A stretch of 7,470 nucleotides of DNA from positions 1-7,470 of the forward strand of contig CAMBZK010000050.1 in assembly GCA_945872225.1 (NCBI GenBank). The letters run 5' to 3'. The notes beneath the pieces are model-generated. The model was not told where the DNA came from. It did no database searches and saw only the letters and a list, made by a program, of their open reading frames with translations. Position 1 is the stretch's first letter, and each line of letters opens with the position of its first letter. Source of the stretch: a candidate division TM6 bacterium UASB124. GTDB lineage: Bacteria > Babelota > Babeliae > Babelales > RVW-14. The position numbers and the translations under genes were made by a program. This document shows, in pieces, positions 1-6,753 of the stretch.

Positions 1-664
1 CTTGAAACATGTAGGTATCAACGGGGCCAGGAAGGACAACGCTGAACCCAATGTTGTCATGAAGATATTGGCGCCTGAGTGCATCAAAACAATGGACCAA
101 GGCAATTTTGCTTGCAGCATAAGCACCGCTGGCTGGTAGGGCTAAAAATGCTGTTACTGATGATATTGCCACAAAAGTACCGCTGCCTAGTTGCTTGGTA
201 GACAGCAACCATTCTTCAATCAAAGCAATGTTACCAAGGTAATTAGTGGCGAATGTTTGTTGGTGATGCGTAGAAGAGACCTGCCATTTTTGCTCTAACG
301 CTCCGATGCCGGCGTTCAAGAAAAAAAGCGTAGGTTTTAATCCTTGGGATTTTATCTTTTCAGAAACTGCATGAACTTGCTCGCGATTACTAACGTCGCA
401 TACAAAGGGAACGAACTTGGTAGGCCCAAGTTTTTGGCTGAGCTGGTTAAGGAGCTCGGCTCGTCGAGCAATGCCAACAACCGTCCACCCGCGCTTGACC
501 ATTTCAATCGCAAGATGCTTGCCAATACCAGATGAGGCGCCGGTAACCAAGCAGGTCTTTGTAGTTGTGTTGATGGCGGCTAATCTGCTGCTGTGTCGTA
601 CAGCGAGCCCAGCAATGATCAGTATTCCCATAAAAATTAATAGGCTAACGCGCCACTTGCTCAT
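1..664 (-). CDS. Membrane-anchored short-chain dehydrogenase/reductase (SDR), C-terminus beyond the window
   Basis: The minus strand reads open from an ATG at 664 to the window edge (221 residues, no stop), so the C-terminal part is missing. Residues 7-22 form a hydrophobic segment that looks like a membrane anchor or uncleaved signal. A Rossmann fold follows, with TGASSGIG (41-48) as the dinucleotide-binding loop, an Asp at 90 after strand 3 and NAG at 117-119. The classical catalytic set is visible: Asn141, Ser168/169, Tyr182 and Lys186 (YAASK), then PGPVDT at 212-217. Arg67-Arg68 after strand 2 are of the kind that often favours NADP(H); that preference is inference. The substrate cannot be told. 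The likely role is reduction of a carbonyl or oxidation of a hydroxyl at the inner face of the membrane. The gene is divergent from the TPR genes and has its own promoter candidate. The ribosome-binding site is poor, so the start is less sure than the family call. Confidence 0.9.
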   Translation of the reverse strand, partial: MSKWRVSLLIFMGILIIAGLAVRHSSRLAAINTTTKTCLVTGASSGIGKHLAIEMVKRGWTVVGIARRAELLNQLSQKLGPTKFVPFVCDVSNREQVHAVSEKIKSQGLKPTLFFLNAGIGALEQKWQVSSTHHQQTFATNYLGNIALIEEWLLSTKQLGSGTFVAISSVTAFLALPASGAYAASKIALVHCFDALRRQYLHDNIGFSVVLPGPVDTYMFQ

Positions 665-705
665 AGTATCCGATCGCCAGGTAAGTTTTTTTAGTAGTGG
701 TTGCG

Positions 706-734
706 AGCATAAAAGATCTTTGCCTCAGGGTCAA
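706..734 (-). promoter_or_regulatory. Sigma70-type promoter for the SDR gene
   Basis: On the minus strand TTGACC (729-734, five of six matches to TTGACA) is followed after exactly 17 nt by TATGCT (706-711, four of six matches to TATAAT). Transcription would start near 699, leaving a leader of about 35 nt before the ATG at 664. Spacing and position both fit. Assignment is from consensus only. Confidence 0.5.
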
Positions 735-848
735 ACAGAAGGCGTTAGCCTGGTTCTCTTGGGTGAACGACTTACTATGAGAATCGCAATCCTTTCTTCG
801 CCTTCGCTGCGAGCGTAGAAAGAAGGTAGAAAATTCTCTTTTTTCAGC

Positions 849-854
849 TAGAAT
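849..854 (+). promoter_or_regulatory. Possible -10 box for the rightward operon
   Basis: TAGAAT matches TATAAT at five of six positions and lies about 30 nt before the first start codon. No convincing -35 hexamer sits 16-18 nt upstream, and there is no TG extension, so this is a weak candidate. The rightward genes must nevertheless be transcribed from this region or from within, because the upstream gene is divergent. Confidence 0.25.
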
Positions 855-876
855 CACAGATAGATCTTTTTATAAA

Positions 877-882
877 AAGGAG
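877..882 (+). promoter_or_regulatory. Shine-Dalgarno site of the first TPR gene
   Basis: AAGGAG is a strong ribosome-binding site. Three in-frame ATGs follow at 886, 889 and 895. GGAG is 3 nt from the first, 6 nt from the second and 12 nt from the third. The second (889) has the best spacing. The first is kept in the CDS coordinates as the longest form, and the difference is one residue. Confidence 0.75.
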
Positions 883-885
883 AAG

Positions 886-3201
886 ATGATGAAAATGTCT
901 GCTACGCAAAAAAGCGTACAATCGATCAAAGACAGTATTTTTACCAAGGTGTTTCCACCTGCTGTTCTTGTTTTTCTAACCGGTCTTGTGTACTTCCCGT
1001 CGTTGCGCTATCCCTTCCAGTTTGATGATATTGCTAACATTGCTAAGCGGTTTTCCATTCGGGCTGAGAGCTCTTTTTCAGTTTGGGCGACGAATACCCG
1101 CTGGTTCAGTGACTGGCTTAACAACGTCAATTATCGGCTTGGGGGCTTTGACCCATTTTGGTACCGCATATTTAATTTAGGTATTCATCTGAGCGCTGGC
1201 ATCGTTGCGTTTTTCTTAACCTATGCGCTTTGCACTATGCTCGAAAAAAAATCATTTCTTGCAAACAATGCGCTCTTCATAAGTTTTGCCACGGCAGGGC
1301 TGTTCTTGTTGCACCCGGTACAGACGCAGACGGTTTCATACGTGATTCAGGCGCGGCAAGAAGGGCTTGCCAGCTTGTTTGTGCTAATGACGCTGCTAGC
1401 CTACGTAAAAACAATTATGTCCCAGAACAATTTTTCGCGCATTATTTATGGCTCATTCTTTGTTGTAGCGGCATTTCTGTCGCGCGGGACCAAAGAGCTC
1501 GTGGTGGTGCTACCATTTTTAATGCTACTGGTGGAGTGGTTTTTTGTTGCGCGAGAAGATTGGGCAATCTTTAAAAAGCGCCTGATGGTTGGGGCTGCTG
1601 TAGCAGGGGTTGTTTTATTTGCGGTGCTCTACCAACATTCGTGGAGCTTCTTGAAAGATGTGCTGACGTTTAATGCAACGACAGTAAACAATCGCGGTAA
1701 TATTTTAACGGCAGATCCGTTTACCATCATTACCCCATGGATGTATTTCATCTCAGAACTGCGCGTACTGGTGCATTACATAGCCATATTCTTTTGGCCA
1801 TTTGGGATAAGCGTCGAGTACGATTGGAAGATTGCTACTGGCTTTTTTACCCCACAAGTGCTTGTTCCTGCGGTAATATTACTGGCCATTGCGGCGTTTG
1901 TTGTGCGCTCGATGTGGCGCAAAGAGTACTCGCTAGTTAGCTTCGGGCTGGTATGGTTTTTTATGGTAATTGCCCCGCGATCAACTATTATCGCATCACC
2001 AGAATTGGTGTGTGACTACAAGACCTATTTGGCATCGTATGGTCTTCTGTTTATGATGGCATCGTGGTTTGTCGGTGGCACGTATGCTATTGCAGAAAAA
2101 CTGAAAACCCGCGCGATCTGGCTTGTTTCATCAGAGGCGCAAATAGCACTGTTATCAGTAGCATTGCTCCTTGTTGGCGTGAACACCTATGAACGCAACA
2201 AAGTGTGGGCAACCGCCGTAGGCTTTTGGGAAGATAATGTACGCAAAGCGCCAAACAAAGCTCGCGTGCATAATAATCTTGGCGTTGCACTTTCTGAAGT
2301 TGGGCGTTATGACGAATCTGTGCCCTGTTACTACAAAGCAATTGAGCTTGATGGTTATTATGCTGATCCATACAGTAATTTGGCTGTTGCTTATTCCATG
2401 CAAAATAAAATTGATGATGCCATCCACGCGTTGCGTAGTGCGATTCATATTTTCCCTGATTATCCTGAAGCCTACAATAATCTTGGTACGCTTTTGATGC
2501 AAAAGGGAAAAAAAGAAGAGGCTGAAGTTGCCTTGCATGCGGCGATAAAGCTACGTCATTATTATGGTAAAGCTTACTATAATTTGGCGCGCTTATATGA
2601 AGAGCGTGGCGATTTAGAAAAATCATGGGAGTCTTTACAAGCTGCCGTTAAAGGGGATCTTGATATAGCAGAGGTGTACTTTAAGTACGGTCAAATGAGC
2701 TTGAAATTAAAAAAATATGACTACGCAGCTAATGCTTTTCAATGGATCATTGATAAAGGTGAAGCGAGTGAGCAGGTGTGGTTTAACCTTGCAAATTCAT
2801 TTTACATGCTTGGGCAGCAAGACGATGCTCGTGGTATTTATGAGCGTCTTGCAAAAAACAATCCGTTGGACGCGCGTTATACCTTTAACCTTGCAGAAGC
2901 CCATTTTGCGCGGAATGAGTTTGACATAGCCCATGATTTATTTAAAAAAGTCACCGCATTGCCGCAGCCAATTCCGCAGAGTTTTTTCCGTGCAGCAAAT
3001 TGCCTTGAGCGCATGAAAAAACCTGAAGATGCTGTTGCCTGGTTAGCTAGCCTCGAAAAACTTAATGCCGATGACGAGTTTAAAAATGCGGTAAAAGCCG
3101 AAAAAGGTCGCATTGAATTGCAGCTCGCGGTAGCAAAAGGCAATGGGACGGTAACGCTGACGCAACTGAAAAAGACCTTGGGCATAGATAAGACTGCTTA
3201 G
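886..3201 (+). CDS. Polytopic membrane TPR protein, TMTC-like GT-C glycosyltransferase candidate (canonical copy)
   Basis: The product has 771 residues. The N-terminal ~435 residues hold about 12 hydrophobic segments (roughly 24-38, 98-118, 127-147, 160-177, 185-199, 204-221, 232-250, 285-307, 323-341, 350-366, 382-398 and 416-432). The C-terminal part holds eight 34-residue TPR repeats (about 459-727) of the NNLG/A-x-Y type. Between segments 1 and 2 is a long polar loop beginning with FDD (Asp47-Asp48), the place where GT-C transferases carry their acidic catalytic motif. LHPVQTQTV (141-150 region) followed by Arg157-x-Glu159, Lys203-Glu204 and a CDYKTYLA block (376-383) match the order of conserved blocks in eukaryotic TMTC proteins and their bacterial relatives. 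In that family the transmembrane part uses a lipid-phosphate sugar and the TPRs bind the acceptor. Donor and acceptor here are unknown. The TPRs would be extracytoplasmic if topology follows TMTC. The gene is followed after 19 nt by a paralogue, probably in one operon. Confidence 0.8.
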   Translation: MMKMSATQKSVQSIKDSIFTKVFPPAVLVFLTGLVYFPSLRYPFQFDDIANIAKRFSIRAESSFSVWATNTRWFSDWLNNVNYRLGGFDPFWYRIFNLGIHLSAGIVAFFLTYALCTMLEKKSFLANNALFISFATAGLFLLHPVQTQTVSYVIQARQEGLASLFVLMTLLAYVKTIMSQNNFSRIIYGSFFVVAAFLSRGTKELVVVLPFLMLLVEWFFVAREDWAIFKKRLMVGAAVAGVVLFAVLYQHSWSFLKDVLTFNATTVNNRGNILTADPFTIITPWMYFISELRVLVHYIAIFFWPFGISVEYDWKIATGFFTPQVLVPAVILLAIAAFVVRSMWRKEYSLVSFGLVWFFMVIAPRSTIIASPELVCDYKTYLASYGLLFMMASWFVGGTYAIAEKLKTRAIWLVSSEAQIALLSVALLLVGVNTYERNKVWATAVGFWEDNVRKAPNKARVHNNLGVALSEVGRYDESVPCYYKAIELDGYYADPYSNLAVAYSMQNKIDDAIHALRSAIHIFPDYPEAYNNLGTLLMQKGKKEEAEVALHAAIKLRHYYGKAYYNLARLYEERGDLEKSWESLQAAVKGDLDIAEVYFKYGQMSLKLKKYDYAANAFQWIIDKGEASEQVWFNLANSFYMLGQQDDARGIYERLAKNNPLDARYTFNLAEAHFARNEFDIAHDLFKKVTALPQPIPQSFFRAANCLERMKKPEDAVAWLASLEKLNADDEFKNAVKAEKGRIELQLAVAKGNGTVTLTQLKKTLGIDKTA

Positions 3202-3208
3202 GGTATTT

Positions 3209-3214
3209 AGTAGG
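3209..3214 (+). promoter_or_regulatory. Shine-Dalgarno site deciding the start of the second TPR gene
   Basis: AGTAGG lies 6 nt before the ATG at 3221. An in-frame TTG at 3215 would leave essentially no spacer, so the ATG at 3221 is preferred. A further ATG at 3233 is 18 nt from this site, too far away. Confidence 0.55.
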
Positions 3215-3220
3215 TTGGTA

Positions 3221-5434
3221 ATGAGAATATTGATGCGCAACATTATTACAGCAGTCTTAAAAAATAAAAGCGCAGTGGCCATTGTTGCTGCGCTTTTTGC
3301 TATTACTGGCTGGGTTTATTACAACTCGCTCTGGTATGGCTTTGTTTACAGCGACCTGCCAGTCATTAAACATTTTGTTCAAGGGAAAATTGTTAACTTC
3401 TGGCGTGTCTTTTTATCGCAGCCGCGTTGGATTTCATTGTTGCTTAACAAGGCAATTTTTTCTGTAGCTGGCGATAGTGCTTTTTTTTATCGCCTTGGCT
3501 GCCTCATCTTGCACTTAGCAAATGGAGGCTTGGCGTTTTTGACTATGTTTCTTGCTGGTCGCCGCGCAAAAGCTGGCTCATTTTTGAGTCACTATGTGTT
3601 ATCCATTGCGAGCATAGTAACGCTTTTTATGCTCTTGCACCCCGTCCAGTCGCAGACCGTATTACATATCGCTCAAATGCAGCTTGAGGGGTTTATTTTA
3701 TTTTTTACCTTGCTTGCGTTGGTTGCAACGCTCCTTTTTGCACAGGCAAAAACCACATCAATGAAACGGTGGGCCTTGCTGTTATTTATAGCTGCGGTGT
3801 TTGGTGCAACAGGTGCAAAAGAGATAGCCGTTGTTATGCCTCTTTTGATCTTATTATTTGACTGGTTTTTTATTGCCATTGGTAGCATGCGTAGTTTGCT
3901 TACGAGGTGGTATTTGCATGCGATCTCGAGTGGCATGATTGGCGCAGCCTTTTTTTGGTATGGCACCTTACGTCCTGGTTTTATTATAAAGCTTGCTCAT
4001 GCGACCATACAAAATGATCGAGGGAATATTTTAACTAGTGGTGCGCAAATTCCTATCACCTTGCAGCCGTATGCGCTTTCGCAGTTTAAAGTCTTGGTGC
4101 ATTATTTGAAGATTTTTATATGGCCTGCAAATCTTTGCTATGACTATGAAATGGTGTTATCGCAACGTTGGCAAGATGCTGATGTTATGCTGCCAGCGCT
4201 CTTATGCCTTGGCTTATTGGGGCTTATGGTGTGGCGCTATCTGCGCGAGGGAAGCAATGTGCTCAGCTTTGGCATTGCGTGGTTTTTTCTTACCATGGTG
4301 CCTCGCGTAAGTCTTTTCCCAACAACAGAGCTGATCTGTGATTATAAAACGTACCTGGCTTCATTTGGCATCACCGTGGTTTTTGCTTGCCTAATTATTA
4401 AAGGTGGGCGGATACTTTTTCGCGCTTGGCCCATCTTAATAGCATGTGGCCCACGGACTGTTAAAGCATGTGCCCTTGCGGGACTGTGTTACTACGTTGG
4501 CGGTGCAACCATAAAGCGTCAGCTTGTTTGGCAGGATGAATACACCTTTTGGAAAGACGTTGTTGAGAAAGCGCCAAAGCCACGGACCATCAATAATTTT
4601 GCTGTTGCCTTGTGGCATAGTGGCGAGATTGATGATGCTGTTGATTACTTTAAAAAAGCGATTGAAAAAGACCATTGGTACGCTGAGCCACATGCAAATT
4701 TGGGAACAATTTACCAAGTAAAAGGGAATGAAGAGAAAGCGCTGTATCATTATGCTAAGGCAGTTGAGATTGATGATGGGCATGCTCAATTATTTAATAA
4801 TCTTGGGCAGTTGCACGTGAGCCGTGGATCAGAAAAAGCCGCTGAGCTTTGCTTTAAGCGTGCGATTGCATTGCATGCGGCAACACCCAATGCTTATGTT
4901 AATTTAGGCCGTCTGTATGAGCAACAGCAGCGCAAAGCAGACGCATTAGCGCTTTACCAAGATGCGCTGATGCGTCGCATTACTAGCCCTGAATTGTTAT
5001 ACGCATGTGGTGTTTTGGCTTACAACATGCAGGAGCTTAAAACGGCGACGATGGTTTTTCAGCAACTTGATCAAGCATACGAGCAAACAGCTTTCTTGCT
5101 TGGGTGCTGTTATTACGATCAAAAACAATACGCGCAGGCAGCAACAAGTCTTGAACTTGCGAGTAAAAAAGACCCTCTTAATATCAAATGCATTTATCAT
5201 TACGCAGAAGCGCTGATGCATGCAAATCGGTTTCGAGAAGCGGCTGCCATGTATTCACTATGTATGACGCATGAACAGGTGTTTGCATCTGCGTCGCTGC
5301 ATAAAATTTATTGTTTGTATCGCGCTGGTGATAAACCCCAGGCACAGCAACAAATGGCATCATTGCTAAATAATGATCTTCAGCCGTACGTGGTAACTGA
5401 AGCACTTGCGTTGCAGCAAAAATATTTAACCTAG
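3221..5434 (+). CDS. Polytopic membrane TPR protein, TMTC-like paralogue with altered active-site motifs
   Basis: The product has 737 residues from the ATG at 3221. Its architecture is the same as the upstream neighbour: about 12 hydrophobic segments up to residue ~420, then eight TPR-like repeats (about 444-709). Shared blocks include YR...H98 before segment 2, LHPVQSQTV (139-147), Lys200-Glu201, RGNILT (257-262), PR near 351 and CDYKTYLAS (373-381). Across a 38-residue block around that last motif I count 20 identities with the neighbour, so the two are clear but old duplicates. Differences matter: the FDD of the upstream protein is YSD here (Ser44-Asp45), and Arg157 is replaced by Gln154. 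Loss of an acidic residue and an Arg at expected catalytic sites suggests changed or lost catalysis, perhaps a partner subunit. The last TPRs are more degenerate. The reading frame is intact, so it is not a pseudogene by sequence. It precedes the sugar isomerase gene by 10 nt. Confidence 0.8.
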   Translation: MRILMRNIITAVLKNKSAVAIVAALFAITGWVYYNSLWYGFVYSDLPVIKHFVQGKIVNFWRVFLSQPRWISLLLNKAIFSVAGDSAFFYRLGCLILHLANGGLAFLTMFLAGRRAKAGSFLSHYVLSIASIVTLFMLLHPVQSQTVLHIAQMQLEGFILFFTLLALVATLLFAQAKTTSMKRWALLLFIAAVFGATGAKEIAVVMPLLILLFDWFFIAIGSMRSLLTRWYLHAISSGMIGAAFFWYGTLRPGFIIKLAHATIQNDRGNILTSGAQIPITLQPYALSQFKVLVHYLKIFIWPANLCYDYEMVLSQRWQDADVMLPALLCLGLLGLMVWRYLREGSNVLSFGIAWFFLTMVPRVSLFPTTELICDYKTYLASFGITVVFACLIIKGGRILFRAWPILIACGPRTVKACALAGLCYYVGGATIKRQLVWQDEYTFWKDVVEKAPKPRTINNFAVALWHSGEIDDAVDYFKKAIEKDHWYAEPHANLGTIYQVKGNEEKALYHYAKAVEIDDGHAQLFNNLGQLHVSRGSEKAAELCFKRAIALHAATPNAYVNLGRLYEQQQRKADALALYQDALMRRITSPELLYACGVLAYNMQELKTATMVFQQLDQAYEQTAFLLGCCYYDQKQYAQAATSLELASKKDPLNIKCIYHYAEALMHANRFREAAAMYSLCMTHEQVFASASLHKIYCLYRAGDKPQAQQQMASLLNNDLQPYVVTEALALQQKYLT

Positions 5435-5444
5435 GATCAGTTTA

Positions 5445-6461
5445 ATGATACAAGAATTATTGCTTTGGCCTGAAAAATTACGCCAGGGTGCGGCATTGGC
5501 TGAGCAGGCGGTACAACAAAATTCTGCTTTGTTATTGGCCAGATATGAAAAAATTGCGTTCGTTGGGATGGGTGGCTCTGGTATAGCAGGGCGCATTTTT
5601 AAGACGTTACTTGATCAACATACAACCCTTACCAGCTTGGTTATTGATTCACCAGTTGTACCAGCCTGTATAGATGAGAAAACGCTGACCTTTGTGGTTT
5701 CCTATTCAGGTAACACCTGGGAAAGCCTTGATGCGTTTGCGACGTTGGCTAAGCGCAATGTACCACTGGTGGCACTATCACATGGGGGGCTCCTGCGGGC
5801 GTATGCGACAAAAACAGGGGTTATGCATGTTGCCTTGCCAACAGCCCTGCAACCGCGGACCGCATTGGGGCTGTTTATGGGTTTTTTTTGGCAGCTGTTT
5901 CAATACCGCGGGGTTGCTGGCTTAGCGGAGATGATGCATGATTGGCAGGCAATAACCAAAGAGCTTCTTCCAAGATTGAGCGATAAAGCATTCTTCGCCC
6001 AGCCCTTATCGTTGTTGGCTCCCGTGGATATATTTCATGTGTGGGGCGTGAGTGATCATTCGGCATCGGCAGCGTACCGTGGGGCTACGCAGTTTAATGA
6101 AAATGCAAAAATACAGACCGCCTATGCCAGTTTCCCAGAATTAGCCCATAATTTACTCGTAGGTTTTGAGCGATTTGCAACCCGGCCAGTGGTCTTCTGG
6201 TATGGGGGAATGTTGCAGTCTGAAAATATGCATCGTGCGATTCAATCACTTCATAGCATTTTGCATGATTCTGGTGTCGATCTTTACAAAGTACCCGTTT
6301 TCGGGGATACTTTTGGGAGTCAGTTTTTTTCCATGATTCTGTGGACTGATTTTGCGTCCTTTTATCTCGGGCAACAGCGTGGCGTTGATACGCAACGCGT
6401 GCGGATCATAGAAGAGCTCAAGCAGCAGCAACAATCAAATGGCATTTTTGTAGAGGTTTGA
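5445..6461 (+). CDS. Bifunctional phosphoglucose/phosphomannose isomerase (SIS family)
   Basis: The 338-residue product has the length and two-SIS-domain plan of the bifunctional PGI/PMI family, which interconverts fructose-6-phosphate with glucose-6-phosphate and mannose-6-phosphate in the cytoplasm. The first SIS domain has GMGGSGIAG (41-49) and the phosphate-binding SYSGNTWES (86-94), followed by PRTALG (128-133). The catalytic segment contains FNEN with Glu209 and PELAHN with His225. Their 16-residue spacing equals that of the catalytic Glu203 and His219 described for the Pyrobaculum aerophilum enzyme. The C-terminus has the family's FYLGQQRGVD (296-305) block before a final Lys-rich helix. 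AGGA at 5433-5436, overlapping the previous stop codon, is a ribosome-binding site 8 nt from the ATG. The gene lies between the TPR genes and rpmE with gaps of 10 and 2 nt, so co-transcription is likely. Mannose-6-P activity is a family expectation and has not been shown. Confidence 0.9.
   Translation: MIQELLLWPEKLRQGAALAEQAVQQNSALLLARYEKIAFVGMGGSGIAGRIFKTLLDQHTTLTSLVIDSPVVPACIDEKTLTFVVSYSGNTWESLDAFATLAKRNVPLVALSHGGLLRAYATKTGVMHVALPTALQPRTALGLFMGFFWQLFQYRGVAGLAEMMHDWQAITKELLPRLSDKAFFAQPLSLLAPVDIFHVWGVSDHSASAAYRGATQFNENAKIQTAYASFPELAHNLLVGFERFATRPVVFWYGGMLQSENMHRAIQSLHSILHDSGVDLYKVPVFGDTFGSQFFSMILWTDFASFYLGQQRGVDTQRVRIIEELKQQQQSNGIFVEV
6452..6456 (+). promoter_or_regulatory. Shine-Dalgarno site deciding the rpmE start
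   Basis: AGAGG ends 7 nt before the ATG at 6464 and lies within the last codons of the isomerase gene. An in-frame TTG at 6458 is too close to this site to be used, so ATG 6464 is taken as the start. Confidence 0.6.
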
Positions 6462-6463
6462 TA

Positions 6464-6670
6464 ATGAAAAAGAATATTCATCCAGAAGTTTTTGGTGTAA
6501 CGATTCGTTGTGCTTGTGGTACCACCGTTGATACTATCTCGACGTCAAAGCGTTTAGATGTTGATATTTGCTCTGGCTGTCACCCATTGTTTACTGGCCA
6601 ACAAAAGTTTGTTGATACCGCTGGTCGCATTGAAAAATTCCAAGCTCGCTACAACAACACAAAAAAATAA
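6464..6670 (+). CDS. rpmE: 50S ribosomal protein L31, zinc-binding (C+) form
   Basis: This 68-residue protein begins MKKNIHPEVF, the usual L31 N-terminus. It has the four zinc ligands of the C+ form: Cys16 and Cys18 (CAC) plus Cys36 and Cys39 (CSGC), the second pair followed by HPLFTGQQKFVDTAGR, the most recognisable part of the family. L31 sits at the central protuberance and helps bridge the two ribosomal subunits. The full cysteine set means it can also act as a zinc store, and one would expect any zinc-independent L31 paralogue to lie elsewhere. Its start is only 2 nt after the isomerase stop codon, so it is probably translated from the same mRNA. It is followed by an intergenic hairpin and then prfA, a common neighbour of rpmE in bacteria. 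Confidence 0.97.
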   Translation: MKKNIHPEVFGVTIRCACGTTVDTISTSKRLDVDICSGCHPLFTGQQKFVDTAGRIEKFQARYNNTKK

Positions 6671-6686
6671 GCTTAACGCTGTTTTT

Positions 6687-6692
6687 TATAAT
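6687..6692 (+). promoter_or_regulatory. Consensus -10 box (TATAAT) upstream of prfA
   Basis: A perfect TATAAT lies 17 nt after the rpmE stop codon. The bases 17 nt upstream are A-rich and do not resemble TTGACA, and there is no adjacent TG extension, so promoter strength is uncertain. A start about 7 nt downstream would fall at 6699, the base of the hairpin at 6698-6746. No promoter fits between the hairpin and prfA. Confidence 0.4.
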
Positions 6693-6697
6693 AGTTT

Positions 6698-6753
6698 TTA
6701 CCGTTCGCTCTGTATGCTTGCTTTAGCAAGGTAGTGCGGACGGTAATTTTTTT
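6698..6753 (+). terminator. Hairpin with T-run between rpmE and prfA (terminator or leader attenuator)
   Basis: The arm TTACCGTTCGC (6698-6708) pairs with GCGGACGGTAA (6736-6746) over 11 bp with one G-U pair. Inside, CTTGC (6717-6721) pairs with GCAAG (6726-6730) around a TTTA loop, and CTG/TAG may add three pairs between. Seven Ts follow immediately (6747-6753). This is the classic form of a rho-independent terminator read rightward. On the minus strand no T-run follows, so it acts in one direction only. It either ends the operon after rpmE or works as an attenuator in the prfA leader. Confidence 0.75.

Noticed and set aside
417..818. Rightward open frame of 133 codons
   Set aside because: It overlaps the clear SDR gene on the other strand for most of its length and shows no domain. 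It is the antisense shadow of the SDR plus intergenic DNA.
791..827. Imperfect hairpin (CGCT/AGCG core with CCTT..CTT / AAGAAGG outer arm) before T-rich DNA
   Set aside because: The stem is broken by an internal loop and a bulge, the T-run does not follow directly, and no gene ends there on the plus strand. It is unlikely to be a terminator.
645..857. Minus-strand open frame of 70 codons upstream of the SDR start
   Set aside because: It covers the likely promoter, overlaps the SDR start in another frame and has no recognisable protein features. A short leader peptide cannot be excluded but nothing supports it.
2087..2626. Long minus-strand open frame of 179 codons
   Set aside because: It lies wholly inside the first TPR gene on the opposite strand, has no recognisable motif or ribosome-binding site, and its composition (many His, Gln, Asn) is what the complement of TPR codons gives.
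2257..3066. Regular 102-bp periodicity that could look like a DNA repeat array
   Set aside because: It reflects 34-residue TPR units in the protein. The nucleotide units are too diverged to be a DNA repeat or CRISPR-like array.
3202..3220. Possible frameshift joining the two TPR genes into one protein
   Set aside because: Each gene has a complete set of membrane segments and TPRs, and the second has its own ribosome-binding site and membrane start. They are separate genes.
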